Shown here: one piece after another, positions 21,181 to 35,880 of the stretch
Layout of the letters: each line of letters opens with the position of its first letter
Numbering within the stretch: the first letter of the stretch is position 1
DNA from: Tilletiaria anomala UBC 951
Lineage: Eukaryota > Basidiomycota > Exobasidiomycetes > Georgefischeriales > Tilletiariaceae
Assembly: GCF_000711695.1 (NCBI RefSeq)
Contig: NW_013546932.1
Coordinates: 1 to 64,000 of the forward strand
Length of the DNA stretch: 64,000 bases
Reading direction: 5' to 3'
Notes under the pieces: model-generated
Told to the model about the DNA's origin: nothing
The model's database searches: none
The model's input: the letters and a program-made list of their open reading frames with translations, nothing else
Translations under genes and position numbers: made by a program

Positions 21181-22675
21181 AGCGGCGAGTCGCTTTTTCC
21201 GCGCATGAATGGCACTCCCCTGCGCGAGTTCGTGCTGCTTCACGGTAAGCAGCTTCGAGACGACTCCCGGTCGAACTCAAAAGAGAGCAAAGGCGGCGAC
21301 TGCGACAATGACAACGCTGGCCTCCAGCTAGCGTCCCTTGATGTTGCTGCCTGCCAGCACGGGAAATTGCGAGGCCAATTTTGGAAGATCTTCGGAGACG
21401 CAAGTGGTGCGGTCAGCAATTCTAGCTATCCCGTGGCGCTCATGTTTATCTCTCCAAGCTCAGAATACAAAACAGCGCGCGGCAGACTTTCGTGACGGAT
21501 AGTTGGGAGCAATGTCTTCGTGGGTATAGAGTAGATGCATAGATGATCTTTGTAGTCAATGCCACCATTCCAAGAGCGCATATGCGGTTAATCGCCTCCA
21601 CTGCGCCAGCGTGTGCCGCACCCAAACGCAGCACGGAAAGAAGGAGCTCGCGCTCGACCGGTGTCTCTGGCGCTGTAACTATAAATGGATGGCTCAGCGC
21701 TGACGCACTGGTCACTGACGTATTCGAAAGAGGCGCAGCATGCAGCACGATTAGGGGGGTACGAGGATAAGAACGACCTGCTGTCCATGGTCAAAAAAAA
21801 GTTCGCGACTGCCAACCAGGACGACGTGAATTGTGCCACAGACCAGTACATGATCGTTGTGGGTACCAGTATGTGTGTGAGAGAGAAGAGGGTAAAGCTG
21901 TTGTGGCTGGGTGGCAACCCAACCCGAGAACTGGGCCATTGCTGGCACAGAACAGATGCACGATGATCTCATCCCACACCCGACCCGCAGTTGTTATTAT
22001 TCCACAGGACGTACACGCTCGTATTTTACGTAAGCGTCTCAATCTCTCTTTATGTTTGCGCGGGGGGCGAAGTATTCATCATAAGTGGTTTTCGCCAGCG
22101 GTGCATATGATTAACGAGCAGCTCTTCCTCCGCCAGAACGATCGTCTTTCAATGGTAGGAGACACAGCGCAGTGGAAGCCATCCATGTAGCATACGCCAC
22201 ACAGCTGGCGCAATGAATCGCAGTCTGCCGCAGAAGCTTACATAAATACCGCTGAAGAGGGTGACCCCCCCCCGGCCCAAATAACTCAGGCAAGGTGGTC
22301 TGCTACTTGAACAGGTTCCTCATCCACTGGACCGTGTGTAGGTACGGGACTCCTCAAGGTTTCAGGCATAATCCCTCAACAGGAGCAGAATAAGAAGCCG
22401 TTGGACCATCATGCAGAGAGAGGGGGGAAGGGTAGACTCCAGAGACCAGAGCGAAATGCATTACATAGGACCGAAAGAGTCTGAGAGACCATGAGAGTTA
22501 CGGTCAATCCCCGAGCTGCCGCATGAAGAGATCGATCGAGTTTCGGACTGACCAAGGACATAATGCTACGCCTCATGTATGCTATGAATAAGTTCTTGTG
22601 AGACCCGAAAAGCAAGAAATGCCTGGCCAAGACGCACCCGGCATTCTCCTGCGCCTACAATCCTCGTGCAGCAGG
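21181..22675. other. Intergenic, no supported gene
   Basis: About 1.5 kb between the transporter pseudogene and the PRP40 3' end. Short open frames only. The N-terminal exon of the transporter may once have lain in the first few hundred bases, but I cannot identify it. Confidence 0.45.
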
Positions 22676-25288
22676 TCACACCTCTCCTTCCTCTTTGTCC
22701 ACTTCCTCGTCCGCTGTCCTGGGACGCTGTCGGGTGAAAGCGAATATGCGCGACACGTCACCAGTTAGCAGGAAGATCTATGTACTTAGAGCGAGCTTCA
22801 GGCATCGACTTACCTTGCTACTGCTACCTGCGCTGACGGAAGCACCACCGGTCGCCGCGCGCTTCTTCCTCGAGGTAACGCGCCGAGCTTCCTCAACCGG
22901 AGACCTGCTCGTAAGCTCCTTGTCGCCATCGCCGCCGCTGCCACCTCTCTCTGCTTGCTGCTCCTCTGCTCCAGCCCTGCGCCCGCTCCGCCTCTCCGAG
23001 CGCTTGCGGTCCCTGTCCCGTTCCCGCTCGCGGTCGTCAGGCAGCGGCTCCGAGTAGTCCAACTCAACCTCGCGCTTCTCGCGCTTTCTCTCCCGGGAAC
23101 AATCCGCGCCGCCATCATGAGCTGCGCCTCCATCATTTTCGGCGTCATAATCATGTCGCGATCGACGCAGCTCTCGCCGGTCCGCGCTACCCTCCTCCCC
23201 CGCACGATGAGACCGGTCCCGTTCGCGCTCCCGGCCATGTTCGCCGCGATTACGATCGCGCAAAGCTTTCTCTGCCTGCCTTTCTTTCGTGCGCACGACA
23301 AAGTGCTGCCATGCCATCTTGCGCGTCTCATCGTCGTGGCAGTCCTTCCATTCGCGTAACGACGTCACCTCGGGCAGCACTTGGAGCTGGTCAAAGCTCA
23401 GCTCGAGCCGCTCTGACAAGGGTGGGTCGACGCGTTTCATAGCATAGCGCAGATCCTCGGCCTGGTGGCGCTGTATGCGCTCGGAGCGCTTGCGCTCTTC
23501 TTGCGCTCTTCGGATGGCCTCGCCACGAATCTGTGATATGAAATCAGGGCAAGAGTTAGCCTATGCGCAGTATCAAGCCAGTAATGGACAGGCATTTGCG
23601 CACATCTTCGAATATCAGCGTTCGTTCCTGCTCGGATGCGTCGCCATACCCGCCAACATCCTCCACTTTAGCATCAAACTCCTCCCGACTTATGCCCTCC
23701 TTGATCTCAAAGCTGACACCACGGAAGCCCTTTTCGATGCGACGAATGTGTTCAGAGAGTCGGGTGTCCAGCTCGTCGATAATGTCGTAGAAGTAGTCGA
23801 GAGGCGTGGAGCCAGGCTGGCCCAGGATCGCGATGAAACGATCGTCTTCCTTGATCAGCGGGTACACATCGGACCACTTCGAATTGGCATTGATCGTCCC
23901 ATCGTCCTTGAGCTCCTGCATCAACTCCTTGCAGGCTGTCCGGCGCTTACGCTCCGTCCGGCGCTTTTCGTCGTCTACCTGCTCGCGCCGCTCCTGTTCG
24001 CCCTTCTCAACGACGCGCATGTGCTCTTCAAAGACAGTGATCATGTCTGCAACGTCCATCTCTTGCAGTCGGGCGTCTTGCGTGTATTCCTCCGATTCCA
24101 GAATCGTACGCTGCGCGTCGCGCCAGCGCGTCATGACGTCCATTTCAAAATTCTTGAACAGGGACATGAGCATGTCCATATTTCGATGCCGTATTTCGCG
24201 GGCGGCCGTCTGCTCTGCATCCCTCATTTCATGAATGATGCTCTCGAAAACGACGCGCGCCTCTGCCTCGTCTTTAGAAAGAGCCCATTCCTGCGTATTC
24301 CCGAACCACTTTCTGGCGGTCTCGAACGAGTTGTGGCTCTTGAACTTGCCTGCAAAGAGCTTCTTCCAGGCTTCGGCAGCCTTCCCGCGGCGGATCGTTT
24401 GCTCCTCGCGCTCCTTGGCCCTGAGCATCTCGATGTACTTGTTGAATGCGGCCTTGCGCTCGCTTAGCGACTTGAGTGCCTTGTACAGAGGCTCTGTCAC
24501 AATCGTGCGCATCGTCTGCTCCCACGTCCATTCTGATGTGACACCTTTCTGTCGAAGCAGGCTAATGAATGCGTCTTCCGCCTGGTTGGCATCTTCGAAC
24601 AACGGCGCATCCGCCCGAGTGGCACTCGGTGTTGGGGCGCTGGCATCCACAACGGGCCTTATCGGGAGACTGGACGGAACTGCGCCTGCCGTGACCGGCT
24701 GTGGTCCAGAGACAGAAGCTACCGGTGTTCCTCCAGGAAAGCCAGGCGGTGGGCCGCTGTATACCGGGCGGTTTGGCAACCCATTAGCCAAACCAGTAGG
24801 TGGAGCGCCGGGGCTTCCCGAGGGTTTAGCTTCTGTTTGGGAGACAGAAGGAAACATGCCGACGACGTGAGCAGGGGCTGGGGAACCGACAGCTACTGAG
24901 GGCGACTGAGGCGCAGGGTCTTCAGGCAGATCTTTGAAGAGGTCCTGCAGCTCCTGTGGGAGCGTCCAGCTGCTCTGTTTGGTCTCCGAGTGCACATAAT
25001 AGGTCCTGTCGCCCGACTTGTATGCCTTCCATGGTGTGCCTTCCATCGCCCGCTCCCGAGGCGTCTTCAGCTCGGTCGGCTTCTCCCACATGGAACGCTT
25101 CTCATTTGCATTGTACCAGAAAATGCGACCGTCCTGATGTTTGTGCTCGGTCTGCAAGAACGACAATCCCTCAGTGCTCCGTCAGCTCGCAAGCCCAACA
25201 CAGCGGATGCAAACGTATGCGGTGTCCTCACCCATGCGCTGACGCCCGGTTGCGGCAGCGCCGGCGACGCCGCTGCTCCCATTTCCAT
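22676..25288 (-). CDS. PRP40: U1 snRNP splicing factor Prp40 (WW and FF domains)
   Basis: Prp40 bridges the U1 snRNP at the 5' splice site to branch-point proteins, and binds the RNA polymerase II tail through its FF domains. Exons are 25288-25232, 25151-23604, 23530-22814 and 22726-22676, all in phase 0, giving 790 residues. Exon 1 encodes MEMGAAASPALPQPGVSAW, and its final Trp begins WW domain 1 (about residues 19-44, ending WEKP). WW domain 2 spans about 60-84 (PWKAYKSGDRTYYVHSETKQ then WTLP). A Pro/Gly-rich linker follows. FF domains run from about 205 to 560, with AEDAFISLLRQKGVTSEWTW in the first. The last 230 residues are an Arg/Glu/Asp-rich tail ending in EEVDKEEGEV, a typical Prp40 C-terminus. 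An in-frame Met just inside exon 2 is not the start, because it would remove the first WW tryptophan. Confidence 0.95.
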
Positions 25289-25883
25289 CGCTGCTAGTCA
25301 CACTGGCGTGCTGCAAATTGAAAGCTCCGCTTCTCTTCGCACGGCCGTATTCCCGAGCCTTTACACAACGCAGTATCTCTGGAGCTACCACGCAGAAACA
25401 GCGTATAGCCTTATGCTATGTAAGCAGATGGTCTCAAAGCCTTAGGTGTATGTACAAATGAGTACATGTGACATGGGGAATCAATTGAGGATGATGGTCT
25501 CGACTGGTGACTTCGCGTCGGCGATCCCGAAAAAAAATCACCGCGCAGCTGTCAATAAAGTAAGATGCCGAGATAATTCCAATCAGCTGATGACGAGGCG
25601 ACTGCCGTACAGCAGTACATTGCACAATGCAGCAGGACAGGACGAAAACGGGGGTTTTTTTTTTTGGAAAAACTGGAGGCAGTTGCATAGGCCATGAGTG
25701 CACTGCTCTCGACGGGCTTGCACCGGTTTAGGGAGGCTGCGCAATCCGCAATACATTTCAAGTAAACCCTCCCAAAGGCCGCTCAGGCATTCCCTTGTGC
25801 AGTGCCGTACAGAGGAGTGCTTTGTATATATGTAGCATTCATCAGATGGCGCGCTGATCACATGGCAAGTACAAATGGAGGGG
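25289..25883. other. Short intergenic region
   Basis: This is the promoter of PRP40 and the 3' UTR of the MMtag gene, both on the minus strand. It contains an A7 run near 25531 and a T11 run near 25656. No gene was seen. Confidence 0.5.
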
Positions 25884-27259
25884 TCACCCTCGCCGAGGAT
25901 ACGTCGGTGTCTTATCCGGATCCTCAATATCGTCCTGACCCTGGCGCCGGCGAATGCTGAGCGGCGGCGAGAGCGAGCGACCAGGGCTCCGCTTTTTGCT
26001 TCTCTCCTTGCAGTGCGCAGGCCCGCGATCACGCACATCACGCTCGTGGCTGCGACCCTCCCGATAACCCCTGCTGCTGCTGTGTCGCGCCTCATCATAT
26101 CTCCTGTCGTGATCGCGGCTGTCGCGTCGGGGAGACCGAGATCGCGAGTGCGAATGTGATCGTTCGCGTGATGTGCGCTCAGCGTATCGCTCCTCGCAAT
26201 GGCTTGCTCGCTTGCCGTCCCGCTCGCGATCGTGACGGTCCCCGCGGATTTCTCGTTCTTGGCGCGACTCTCCGTGTCTGGCACAGCGATACGAGTCGCG
26301 CTCCCTGCGATAGCGCTCGTCGCCGCTGCTATCCTCTTCGCGCCGCGAAGTACGATATCGATCGGGATGTCGATGGTGGCTGCGAGACGACATGCCCCCC
26401 TGATCTTCCTGATGCCTATCGCGGTTATGTCGTCTGCTGGGACGCCATCCCTCGCGCTCTTTTCCCTTGCCCTTCTCGTCGCGCAACTTGCCCTTAACCT
26501 CCATCTTGGCCAGTTGCCTCGCCGCTCTGCGCTCTTCCTTGCTGAGCTTGGCTTCTAGCTCGCTCGATCCTCCTGCGGCAGATGAGTCGCCTGCCGAAGC
26601 ATTCCAACGCGAGCGCGACGGGTCAATGGTCATCTGATTTGTACCTGTTGCAGACGCACGCTGGCCTGCTGCAGTCGCACTTGAAGATGAGCCGACAAGG
26701 AGAGCGGAGCCTACCCGAGAGTTGGATCCTTCGGACCGGCTCAGCAGAGGGTTTGCACGCGGTTTAAAGCCTCTGTTCAGGAGATGTAAGCATGGAACTC
26801 GTGCAAGCCAGAAAACATGTGTGTGTACACTTACAATGCAGCAGCAATTGCTTCCTCTTCGTTTCGCTTGAGCTCCTCTAGTTCTCTCCGACGCTTCTCT
26901 AGCGATGATTCGCTCCCTTGGCCAGCGTCTGCGTCCCCCTTCGCCTTGTCTTTATTGTACCATGTGATGTCCTTGCCTTTTTGCCATCGGCCTGTGGCGG
27001 CCATGATTGTGTTCCCCAAATAATGCTCGCGGTCTTTGTCATTCTGGTCGCATGCGCGTGGGCGTCAGCGCGGCTCGAAAAAACGTTGCACATGTTTTCA
27101 GAGTGCAACTCACTTTGACTGATTCCCAGCTGAACTCAGCAGCACCGCCCCTGCGCAAAGAGAAGTATTACGGTGTCAGCATGTACCCAATCGCACCGCA
27201 GTAGAGAGCCAGGCTTGATTAGCAGCTCACCTCGTGCCACCGCGAGACGGATGATACAT
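25884..27259 (-). CDS. MMtag-domain protein with RS/RD-rich tail
   Basis: Exons are 27259-27231, 27150-27114, 27043-26835 and 26772-25884, giving 387 residues. The N-terminal 100 residues match the MMtag family (homologues of human multiple myeloma tumor-associated protein 2): MYHPSRGGTRGGAAEF, SWESVKNDKDREHYLGNTI, MAATGRWQKGKDITWYNKD, then a charged helix LEELKRNEEEAIAAALGFKP. The remainder is dominated by Arg-Ser, Arg-Asp and Arg-Glu dipeptides (RSHSHSRSRSPRRDSRDH). That resembles splicing-factor RS domains and suggests a nuclear, phosphorylated protein. Human relatives are kinase substrates of unclear function, so a splicing role here is an inference. The gene lies directly upstream of PRP40 on the same strand and shares a divergent promoter with Rab11. 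Confidence 0.85.
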
Positions 27260-27861
27260 CTCGGCGAATCGTGAGAGCAATTTCCTCTTTTACTGACAGC
27301 CACAGCAGCTGCTCCAGCAATCGACTTCTGGAGCGATGCTTGATGTTGAAGGTGCAAAGACAGCCTGTAATTTGTGACAACGAAAAGGAGATGCAAGCGC
27401 ATGCTCTCCTTGTTGACTCTTGCACAACACTTCTTGTGATAGAGGGACGCTGCCGCGAGGGAGAAGATGCAAGTGTGGGAGGCAGCGTGGGGCACTACGC
27501 CTGTTTGATTGACTTACCGTTTCCGCGTCACAGGCCCGCCTGTCATGCCAAAAGTACACCAAGCATTGCAGCAGTGTCCGTCATAGGTATCCCGCGCTGC
27601 CGGCCTGCCCCCATTTGGTCTCGTCGTTGTTACCTTGTCAATATACCACCCGGTCCCAAACCTGACCTAACCCATTCTCAGCATCCGCGGTACGCTCGAT
27701 TGACATCTTCGAAATCATCAAGCCCCTGCTGAACCCCCAAGGAAGTCTGACTTGCTGGCCCGTCCGACCACGCAGAATTCGCCCTTTCCCGTCCGCTCCT
27801 CTTATTCACCAAGAAAGAGATCCCAACGACGCAAGGTGAACTTTGAGCAGGCTTGACGACA
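27260..27861. promoter_or_regulatory. Bidirectional promoter region, MMtag gene / Rab11
   Basis: The two ATGs point away from each other, with 602 bp between them. The 200 bp before the Rab11 start are C-rich (short CCC tracts). I see no clear TATA box. Confidence 0.5.
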
Positions 27862-29146
<1,285 letters not shown>

Positions 29147-30207
29147 TCCGTTTGTTCGTTCACGATACTGCTGAACCTACTGCTAGCGGCCTAGTCGCAT
29201 CAAACCAATATCGGGAATTCACTGGAAGCAGGAGGCGCTTCAACCCGAATCTTCTTTGCGACCACAGCAGGAAGCACTTGACTTCAGGCTGGGCACTCGT
29301 TGGACCCGACGATGGCATGTGGTATCTCATTCCCGGCTTTCAGCAGCACATCTCTCTAAAGAAGACATGTAATCGGCTCGCGTCCGGCACCATTCCGTTA
29401 TCTGCACTGTACTACGTATTCCGTATGCTGTACATGGTTTCCCTTGCAAATCTGGAGAATTCTCTCTCCCTGGCAAACGTTGAAATAAGTTGCATGAAAG
29501 GAACATGTTTCATCTTAGCGGTGTGCCAGTGGCCGCGTCAGCGAACCGAGAACAGTGGTGCTTGAGATACCTTCAACATAAGGCTTGCTATCTTGGAGCC
29601 TGGTTGCGTTATAGCCAGCCGGATGGCCCCGGACTGGGATGACACGCGCCTGTCTTTCACCGGAGGAGAAGCGTCTCGACTAGACCACAAGCTGCCATCT
29701 GTGTGTGATCCGGCGCTAGCAGCACTTGAGCCAAGAAAAAGATACATGACCGTAGGGTGGTAAGGGGCGTGTATGTTGTGTGCAGATTGCCGACGACTGT
29801 GACTGCCATCGGACAGAAGATCGGATGGCGGCGTGGCGTGGCGAGTGTACGCCTGTGCGTTCGGAACTGCCACAGGTGTGCTCTGCCCACGTGCGGGCGT
29901 ACACATCACGCCGACTTTTCTTTTCCCTGATTGCCGGCAACAAAAAATTTAAATGGCTCCAGGCAGGAAAGGCCGTTCGTATTGGCAATTGGTTGCATTA
30001 AGATCATCGTGTTCTACGAAAAAATTGCGCTCTCGGTCATGATAGAGATTTTACACCGTATCTGAATTCGTGGTCGGAGGGAACGCCTGTCATGAAAGGA
30101 CGATAGCCGCAGCCTCACATTTTGCCATCATCCACGAGCGCGAGTCACCGACCGATCCCACGTTCGCCTCTCGCTCTGGCTGGAATCTTTACCCTGGCGT
30201 CAACAGC
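29147..30207. other. Intergenic, no supported gene
   Basis: About 1.06 kb between Rab11 and the carrier, both on the plus strand. It holds the Rab11 3' UTR and the carrier promoter. Open frames are short and featureless. Confidence 0.5.
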
Positions 30208-31450
30208 ATGCCGACACAGTATCCATTCTGGCTCGGCGGCGCAGCTGCATCGATAGCAGCATGCTTTACACATCCTCTCGATGCCGTCAAGAATCGCATG
30301 CAGACGGCAAAGACGAAGCAAGGCATGGGTTCCGTTTTGGTGCAGACTGCCAAGAAGGAGGGGATACCCGGACTTTATGTTGGCCTGACGGCTAGCTTGC
30401 TTCGGCAGATGACATATAGCGTTGTCAGGTGAGTGCATGCGAGTGACCACTACCGACTGCTGGAAAGGGACATTGGAAAAGCGCACGACCGAACAATTCT
30501 TCCCTTGCGCGTGTCCTCGCCCTCTGTATAGATTCGGAGCCTACGATGCGTTGAAGGAGCATTTGCGGTCCCCAAGCGACAGCAAAGGCCCACTACCAGC
30601 GTGGAAGATGGCACTGTGCGCAAGCCTTGCAGGAGCAGCGGGCGGCTTGGCGGGGAATCCAGCGGACGTATTGCTCGTACGCATGACCTCCGATCTCAAC
30701 CTGCCTTCGCAGAAGCGATACAACTACTCGAACGCTTTGACGGGGCTCGTACGCGTCTTCCAAGAAGAAGGGCCTACAAGCCTATTCAGGGGCCTCACGC
30801 CGAACGTAGTACGCGCCATACTCATGAATGCGAGTCAGCTAGCGACGTGAGTTCAACCACGATTATGGACACATTGAAGAGCCGATTGCTGATGACGATT
30901 GCATGCTCTCGCCTGGCTTCAACAGATATGACATGTTCAAAGAGTCGCTCGTAAGCTCGGGCTTGTACGCAGAAGGAACATGGCTGCATTTCAGCGCGTC
31001 GTTCCTCGCTGGCACAGTCGCGACGACGGTATGCTCCCCAGCAGAGTGAGCTTTGCAACCTGAGGCCGATGCACTGCAGAAACCATCTGATGCTAGCCTT
31101 CTCTATCTGGTCGCCTTTAACCTGCTCTCTCTTCCTCTACGTAGTGTCATCAAGGCACGGATTATGAACGGCAACGACAACGGGAACGGCGGCAATCACG
31201 GCTTTAGTGCTCTCAAAGCTGCACTTAAACGGGAAGGGCCCGGCTTCCTTTTTAGAGGCTTCATGCCCGCGTGGATCCGCTTATCACCCAACGTGAGCTC
31301 CATCGGCCCCTCGAGACGCCTATTTGAGAAAGCTGATTGACTCACGGGTTTTGCTTATGACATCAGACCATAATCATGTTTATCACACTCGAGAAGCTGC
31401 GACTGATTGTCGACTGGTCTCGTGGAAAGGGTACTCTCGTGTCTGCGTGA
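30208..31450 (+). CDS. DIC1: Mitochondrial dicarboxylate carrier (SLC25 family)
   Basis: A six-helix inner-membrane carrier exchanging malate or succinate for phosphate. Exons are 30208-30428, 30532-30846, 30926-31045, 31145-31292 and 31367-31450, giving 295 residues, the normal family length. Three tandem repeats are visible. Their signatures are HPLDAVKNRMQ, GNPADVLLVRMTSDLNLP and SPADVIKARIMNG, the second lacking the final basic residue as in dicarboxylate carriers. WLGGAAASIAACF opens helix 1. YSNALTGLVRVFQEEGPTSL and GPGFLFRGFMPAWIRL are the matrix-helix blocks. The assignment to dicarboxylate rather than oxoglutarate transport rests on the second repeat and overall similarity to Dic1, so substrate is a family inference. 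The start at 30208 (MPTQYPFWLGG) matches the family. Confidence 0.9.
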
Positions 31451-32050
31451 GCAGCCTTATACAGCTTCTGTCATCTCGACAAGACAGCTGGCGCTACATA
31501 TCTCCATCGAAATGCTCTGCCCGAGGGCAGAACTTTCGCACTGCTCGTGATTGAGCGAAGAACGATTTGGACGCAACAATAGAGCCGAAAATACATGCCC
31601 TCAAGGTCGCAATAAACCTCACCATCTACCACCCACTTCTGCTTCATCTAGGCACGGACGCCAGAACGAGAATCCTCACAGCATGAGCGAAAGCACGGTA
31701 GAGATACATTCGCATTGTATACTAGTACACAATTTGCAGGGTAACAATATGTTACAGAGACGACGAGGAATACACAAAGTCCCAAAGACTGATATCGTGA
31801 GCTGCACCCACGTGCAAATTCAAGTTACCGTGCACCCCGTGCCTGCTGCTGGGTTTCGAAGATGAGAGAGTTTTGTGCGTGCTGCCGTAGCGCTGCGAAT
31901 GGGGAAGACGTTTTTGACAGGTCGCCCAAGATCGCGTTCTGTCGAGCTTTTTCTTGCGCCCTGGGAGCACGGAGTGATTAACAAACCAGTCAACATCCAT
32001 GCGTGCGAGTGGGAGGATGTTTGTGCCCGCTGCTCAAAAGGCACTCTTAC
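31451..32050. other. Intergenic between converging genes
   Basis: About 600 bp between the carrier 3' end and the 3' end of the small basic protein gene. Nothing supportable was seen. Confidence 0.5.
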
Positions 32051-32691
32051 TCACAGCACTTTCTTCCTCTGCTTGACCGAAAAGCCAGCCGAGCTTGCTT
32101 CATTATTCTCGACGGCGCCTATCTTACCCTCGTTCCTCTTTTCCTCCTCCCTTTCCACCTCTTCTTCCTGCACTGCATCTTCCACCTCCTCCATCGCCAT
32201 TTCGAGGTCGCCGAGCCCCTGCGCGTTGCCCGCGAGCTGCTCGTGCTGTTTACGCTTCGCGCGCCGGAGCGCCGACTTGCTCATGGTGTGCGGCGGCAAC
32301 GATGCGAGTGCCAACGATCCAGCAGGTGCATGCGAAAGCAGCTCCCGCCTGCGCGCGGCACGTTTCGCTGCTTTTGTTTGCGTCCCAAGTGGCCCGTGGT
32401 CTAGAGTCACGGTGGCGCCGATTGAAGCGCTTGGGGGTGTGACATTGCCGCTGCTGCCGTCGCGAGTAGTGCGCAAAGGTGCTTTGAAAACTCTTCGCTT
32501 TAGGGCAGCTGTAGGCGACACGGCCTTCTTCAGTTTGCTGTTTGAGCTGGAAGACGATGAGGAGGGCTTCTTGCCGCCTGAAGCAGCCGACCCGCCATTC
32601 TTGCGCGACTTGATCTGCGAGCGCACCGCCTTTCTGGTCAGTATAGGCAGTCTAAGCTTCCGGGCTCCGAGGCGGAGCGACTCACAGCCAT
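32051..32691 (-). CDS. Small basic protein, possibly an Alb1-like pre-60S factor
   Basis: Exons are 32691-32686 (ATG-GCT only) and 32629-32051, giving 194 residues. The protein is Lys/Arg-rich at the N-terminus (SQIKSRKNGGS, KKPSSSSSSSNSKLKK, AALKRRVFKAP) and has a central basic patch KAAKRAARRRELL. Then comes MSKSALRRAKRKQHEQL followed by an acidic helix DLEMAMEEVEDAVQEEEVER, and it ends SVKQRKKVL. Basic-acidic-basic composition and size suit a nucleolar ribosome-assembly protein such as Alb1, the Arx1 partner, but I see no diagnostic motif. The name is therefore a guess and the nuclear location an inference. The tiny first exon is inferred from the ATGGCT followed by GTGAGT and from a fitting acceptor; other starts are possible. 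A 310-codon open frame on the other strand is its shadow. Confidence 0.55.
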
Positions 32692-35600
32692 CTCAAATCA
32701 ATGATGCAGTCTTTCGCGTGCTATCTGGGGACAATGATGCTGCAGATGAAGATGGACAAAGTGGCGAAGCAGATAATGCATGTAAAGTTCATGTAACAGA
32801 TCCTTGAAAGGGATGTGCTTTCGACCCAAATGCAGTCGGTGTTGAAAAAAAGACACGCTGCGGACTCCATGCCAGGGCCAGTGGAATATTCTTCATCGCA
32901 GACAAAGTCCTTCACATAAATACATGCGTGTCATAGCTTCGCATGACAGCGAGCGATATTATGGATTGTTCCCCTCTAGGTTTTGCTTTTGGTCAACGGC
33001 AGCATAGCTGCATCGATCAACCGCCTTGAAATTAGAGGGACCTTTCCCCCTGCTCATGGAATACCAGCCCACATGCCGGATCAGCAGGCATCCCCCGAAG
33101 GAGAAGCACCGCGATCAACGACATGTTTTCGACTACGACGCCAGGAGAGCCCGGGTCCACAAGCGTACAGGAGAAAAGATCTATCTTGGAGTCGCCGTCA
33201 GGGTCAAAGCCGTGAGAACAGGTGTACAGACTCGCTCACTCATGCCCACCTCCCGAAGGAGAAGGGCAAGAAGCTACCTGATTTTACACCTCCCAATCTG
33301 ACGGAGCTGGGTGCGAACGCAAGAGTCGAGAATACCTAGACCCGCGTGCAACGCCCATTCGGCTCCTTGGGAGAAGAGAAAAGAAGGGAAGAAGGAGTTC
33401 TTCCCAAAACACAACTATATATTCGGTCGATCAGACTTTCGACATCCTTCGGAAAATTTTGGCTTGGAAGGGCGGAACGGTGCAGAAGCATCAATTATAT
33501 CACGTGATCCTTCGACAATGATCTTTTCTGTTCGGCACGCGGCCGTCTCATGGAATGTCATTGTGACGATTCGGTCAATATATCAACACTGATCAACGTA
33601 TGGCTCAAAGCATGCTCTTGCTCTTTTTACTTCGCAACTTTCGCTGCCGAAAGCTATTAATACAAGAATGCCAAACTGTCAGTATGACGACTACACACAT
33701 ACATACGTTACCCCATGTGTACCAGAGGCCTGTACCCTTGCGTTGGATATGGTCAAGTTTTCGCATGAGTCGTGAAAAACCAATATCTGAAGCTAAACTT
33801 TGAGAACGTCACCTGTTTCACCATCGGAAGCATCGGGGGAAAATGTGATGGTTGTGACAGCATGTGGGCCATGGGCGATGGCATGGCGCAAATTTCGTGA
33901 CAGTCGAATGGATCAATAAGGCGATGAAGCATGAATCATGAACAGCGGCCGGATTCTTTTGATATATACATAGACTGCACCGGGTTATCATAATGATCCT
34001 TTGTCAACATTGTTTCCGTTGTTGGCTGCGTTGTAGCGTTGTCCACGCTATCGTCGCCACCGTCGGCTCCACTTTCTGTCTCTGCCTCCTCGTAATATGG
34101 ACGATGGGATTGCTCATGACTTTGGCCTTTTGAGCCCACGTGCACGACCAACGTGGTCCACGAGACATTTCGACGCTGTTCGAGCACCTCTTCTGGTTGC
34201 AGAGTGCGTTGTAATGACTTAACCCCAAGCATGCCATGTTCTTTCAGCGGCATTTCTAGCAGAATGGCAACGTGATCGCGTATGTCTGCCTCTTCACCGT
34301 TAAACTTTTCGCAAAGCGAAACCATCTCCCTTGATCCTACCTAGCTGCCGATTCGTACTTCCAAGCATTGCCCGGCCTGGCGGAGCGTCGAGTACTAACG
34401 AATACCCATTCACTAGCTTTGAATTGACCTGAACAGGTTCACGGCAAGTGGCGCTTAACACTGAACCGATTCAATGTCCCCTGAAAAGCGCAGCAAGTAG
34501 AATATCTGGACCCTCGAAGAAAGCGATTCGGCGCATGTCACCACCCGGCGATGCAAAGTGACTCTCAATTCTTCCGGAAATGACTTACCACCGTCCAAAC
34601 AGGCCAACTCCATCTTCGTCGATGTCCCAACACCTTTGATTCATCTGCAGATTAAGAGGACCGGTGCATTCAGTAGAGGCCGCGCACATCGTGCTCTTGT
34701 AAGCAGCATGCGGTCAGATCGCGTGCCGAGAAAGCATCCAGCATCGCAAAGCTTTTAGCTTCTGTGGCCTTCGTTTGCTGCAAACGGGACTCTCTTCTCA
34801 TGCTGAGGCTGCGATTGGCGGTTTCGGTTGGATGGCCAATGTGCGCGTTTTTTTCTGGGCAAAGAACCCCCGGTAAGCCGCAACGGGACAAATATCCACA
34901 CCTACAAAGCCCCTTTTACTTCATTCTGCCCTTACTACGAGCCCGTCACCGCATTAGGTACGGAGCAAGCAGCAGTTTGAAGAATATGCTTGTTGAGTTC
35001 CTCCGACACTGGTATGAGTTTGCATAAGATATCGACACGTAAAGAGTAACAGCACCGCTGTGCAAATCCATGAGCCACTTGGTGTAATTCGGAAACCTCA
35101 TTGGGAAGTATCTTGAGCATCAGCCTTACCTCTCGAGCGAGGACGTGCTTCGTAGCATCCACTACATGCAATCCAACCTGTGACTAAAAACCTGCCTCCC
35201 GGCCAGGAAAGACTTGCCGCCGAAAATTCCCACCGCTGAGGAGATTACAGATGCCGCAGCGAACAAAGGCGGACAGTCATACCTGGGTGCTAGGCCCATT
35301 GAGTCCTCGATGGAAGCCCGTTGACAAGGTAAAAAAAATTGAATGGAAGATGGCGGGAAACATGATTAAGGGTTTGGCGTGAGCCAGGCGGTCACCTTCG
35401 GGAAGTAAGTCGTCGACCTGCAAAAAGGTTCGAGCATCAAGAGAATGCCGAGTGACGGGACACGCGCTTGGATAGTGGGCTAGACCGAGTATTCGCACAT
35501 GCGATGTATGTATCGTGCTCCCGGTGCTTACAGGGAGCGGGTAACAGGATGCCTAGGCAGGTTGCTATGACCATGGAAAATGCAGCCGAAGTTTGCGCGG

Positions 35601-35880
35601 CTTCAAAGTCACGGCGCTCTGATTGAATAGTAGCCAAGAACAAAGTCATCAGCAGACGCAATGTCGAAAAGTGCGCGATCAGGGGACGTGGATAATCGGA
35701 GTGTACGGTCACACCACGACAGCAGGGTATCTAGGAGAAAAAATTGCGGAAGCAGGCCGGCCCAGCAAACGAGTCGAAGGGGAAGCGCGCAGAGCAGACC
35801 TGACCGAAGAGGAGAAAGAATAAATGGCGGCCACGATGGATAACAGGTGCTTGGATGGAAGCGAGCTGGTGACAGGAAAT

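Noticed and set aside
23475-24467. Plus-strand open frame of 330 codons
   Set aside because: Antisense to the FF domains of PRP40, which are conserved.
31875-32807. Plus-strand open frame of 310 codons
   Set aside because: Ser-rich shadow of the small basic protein gene on the minus strand.
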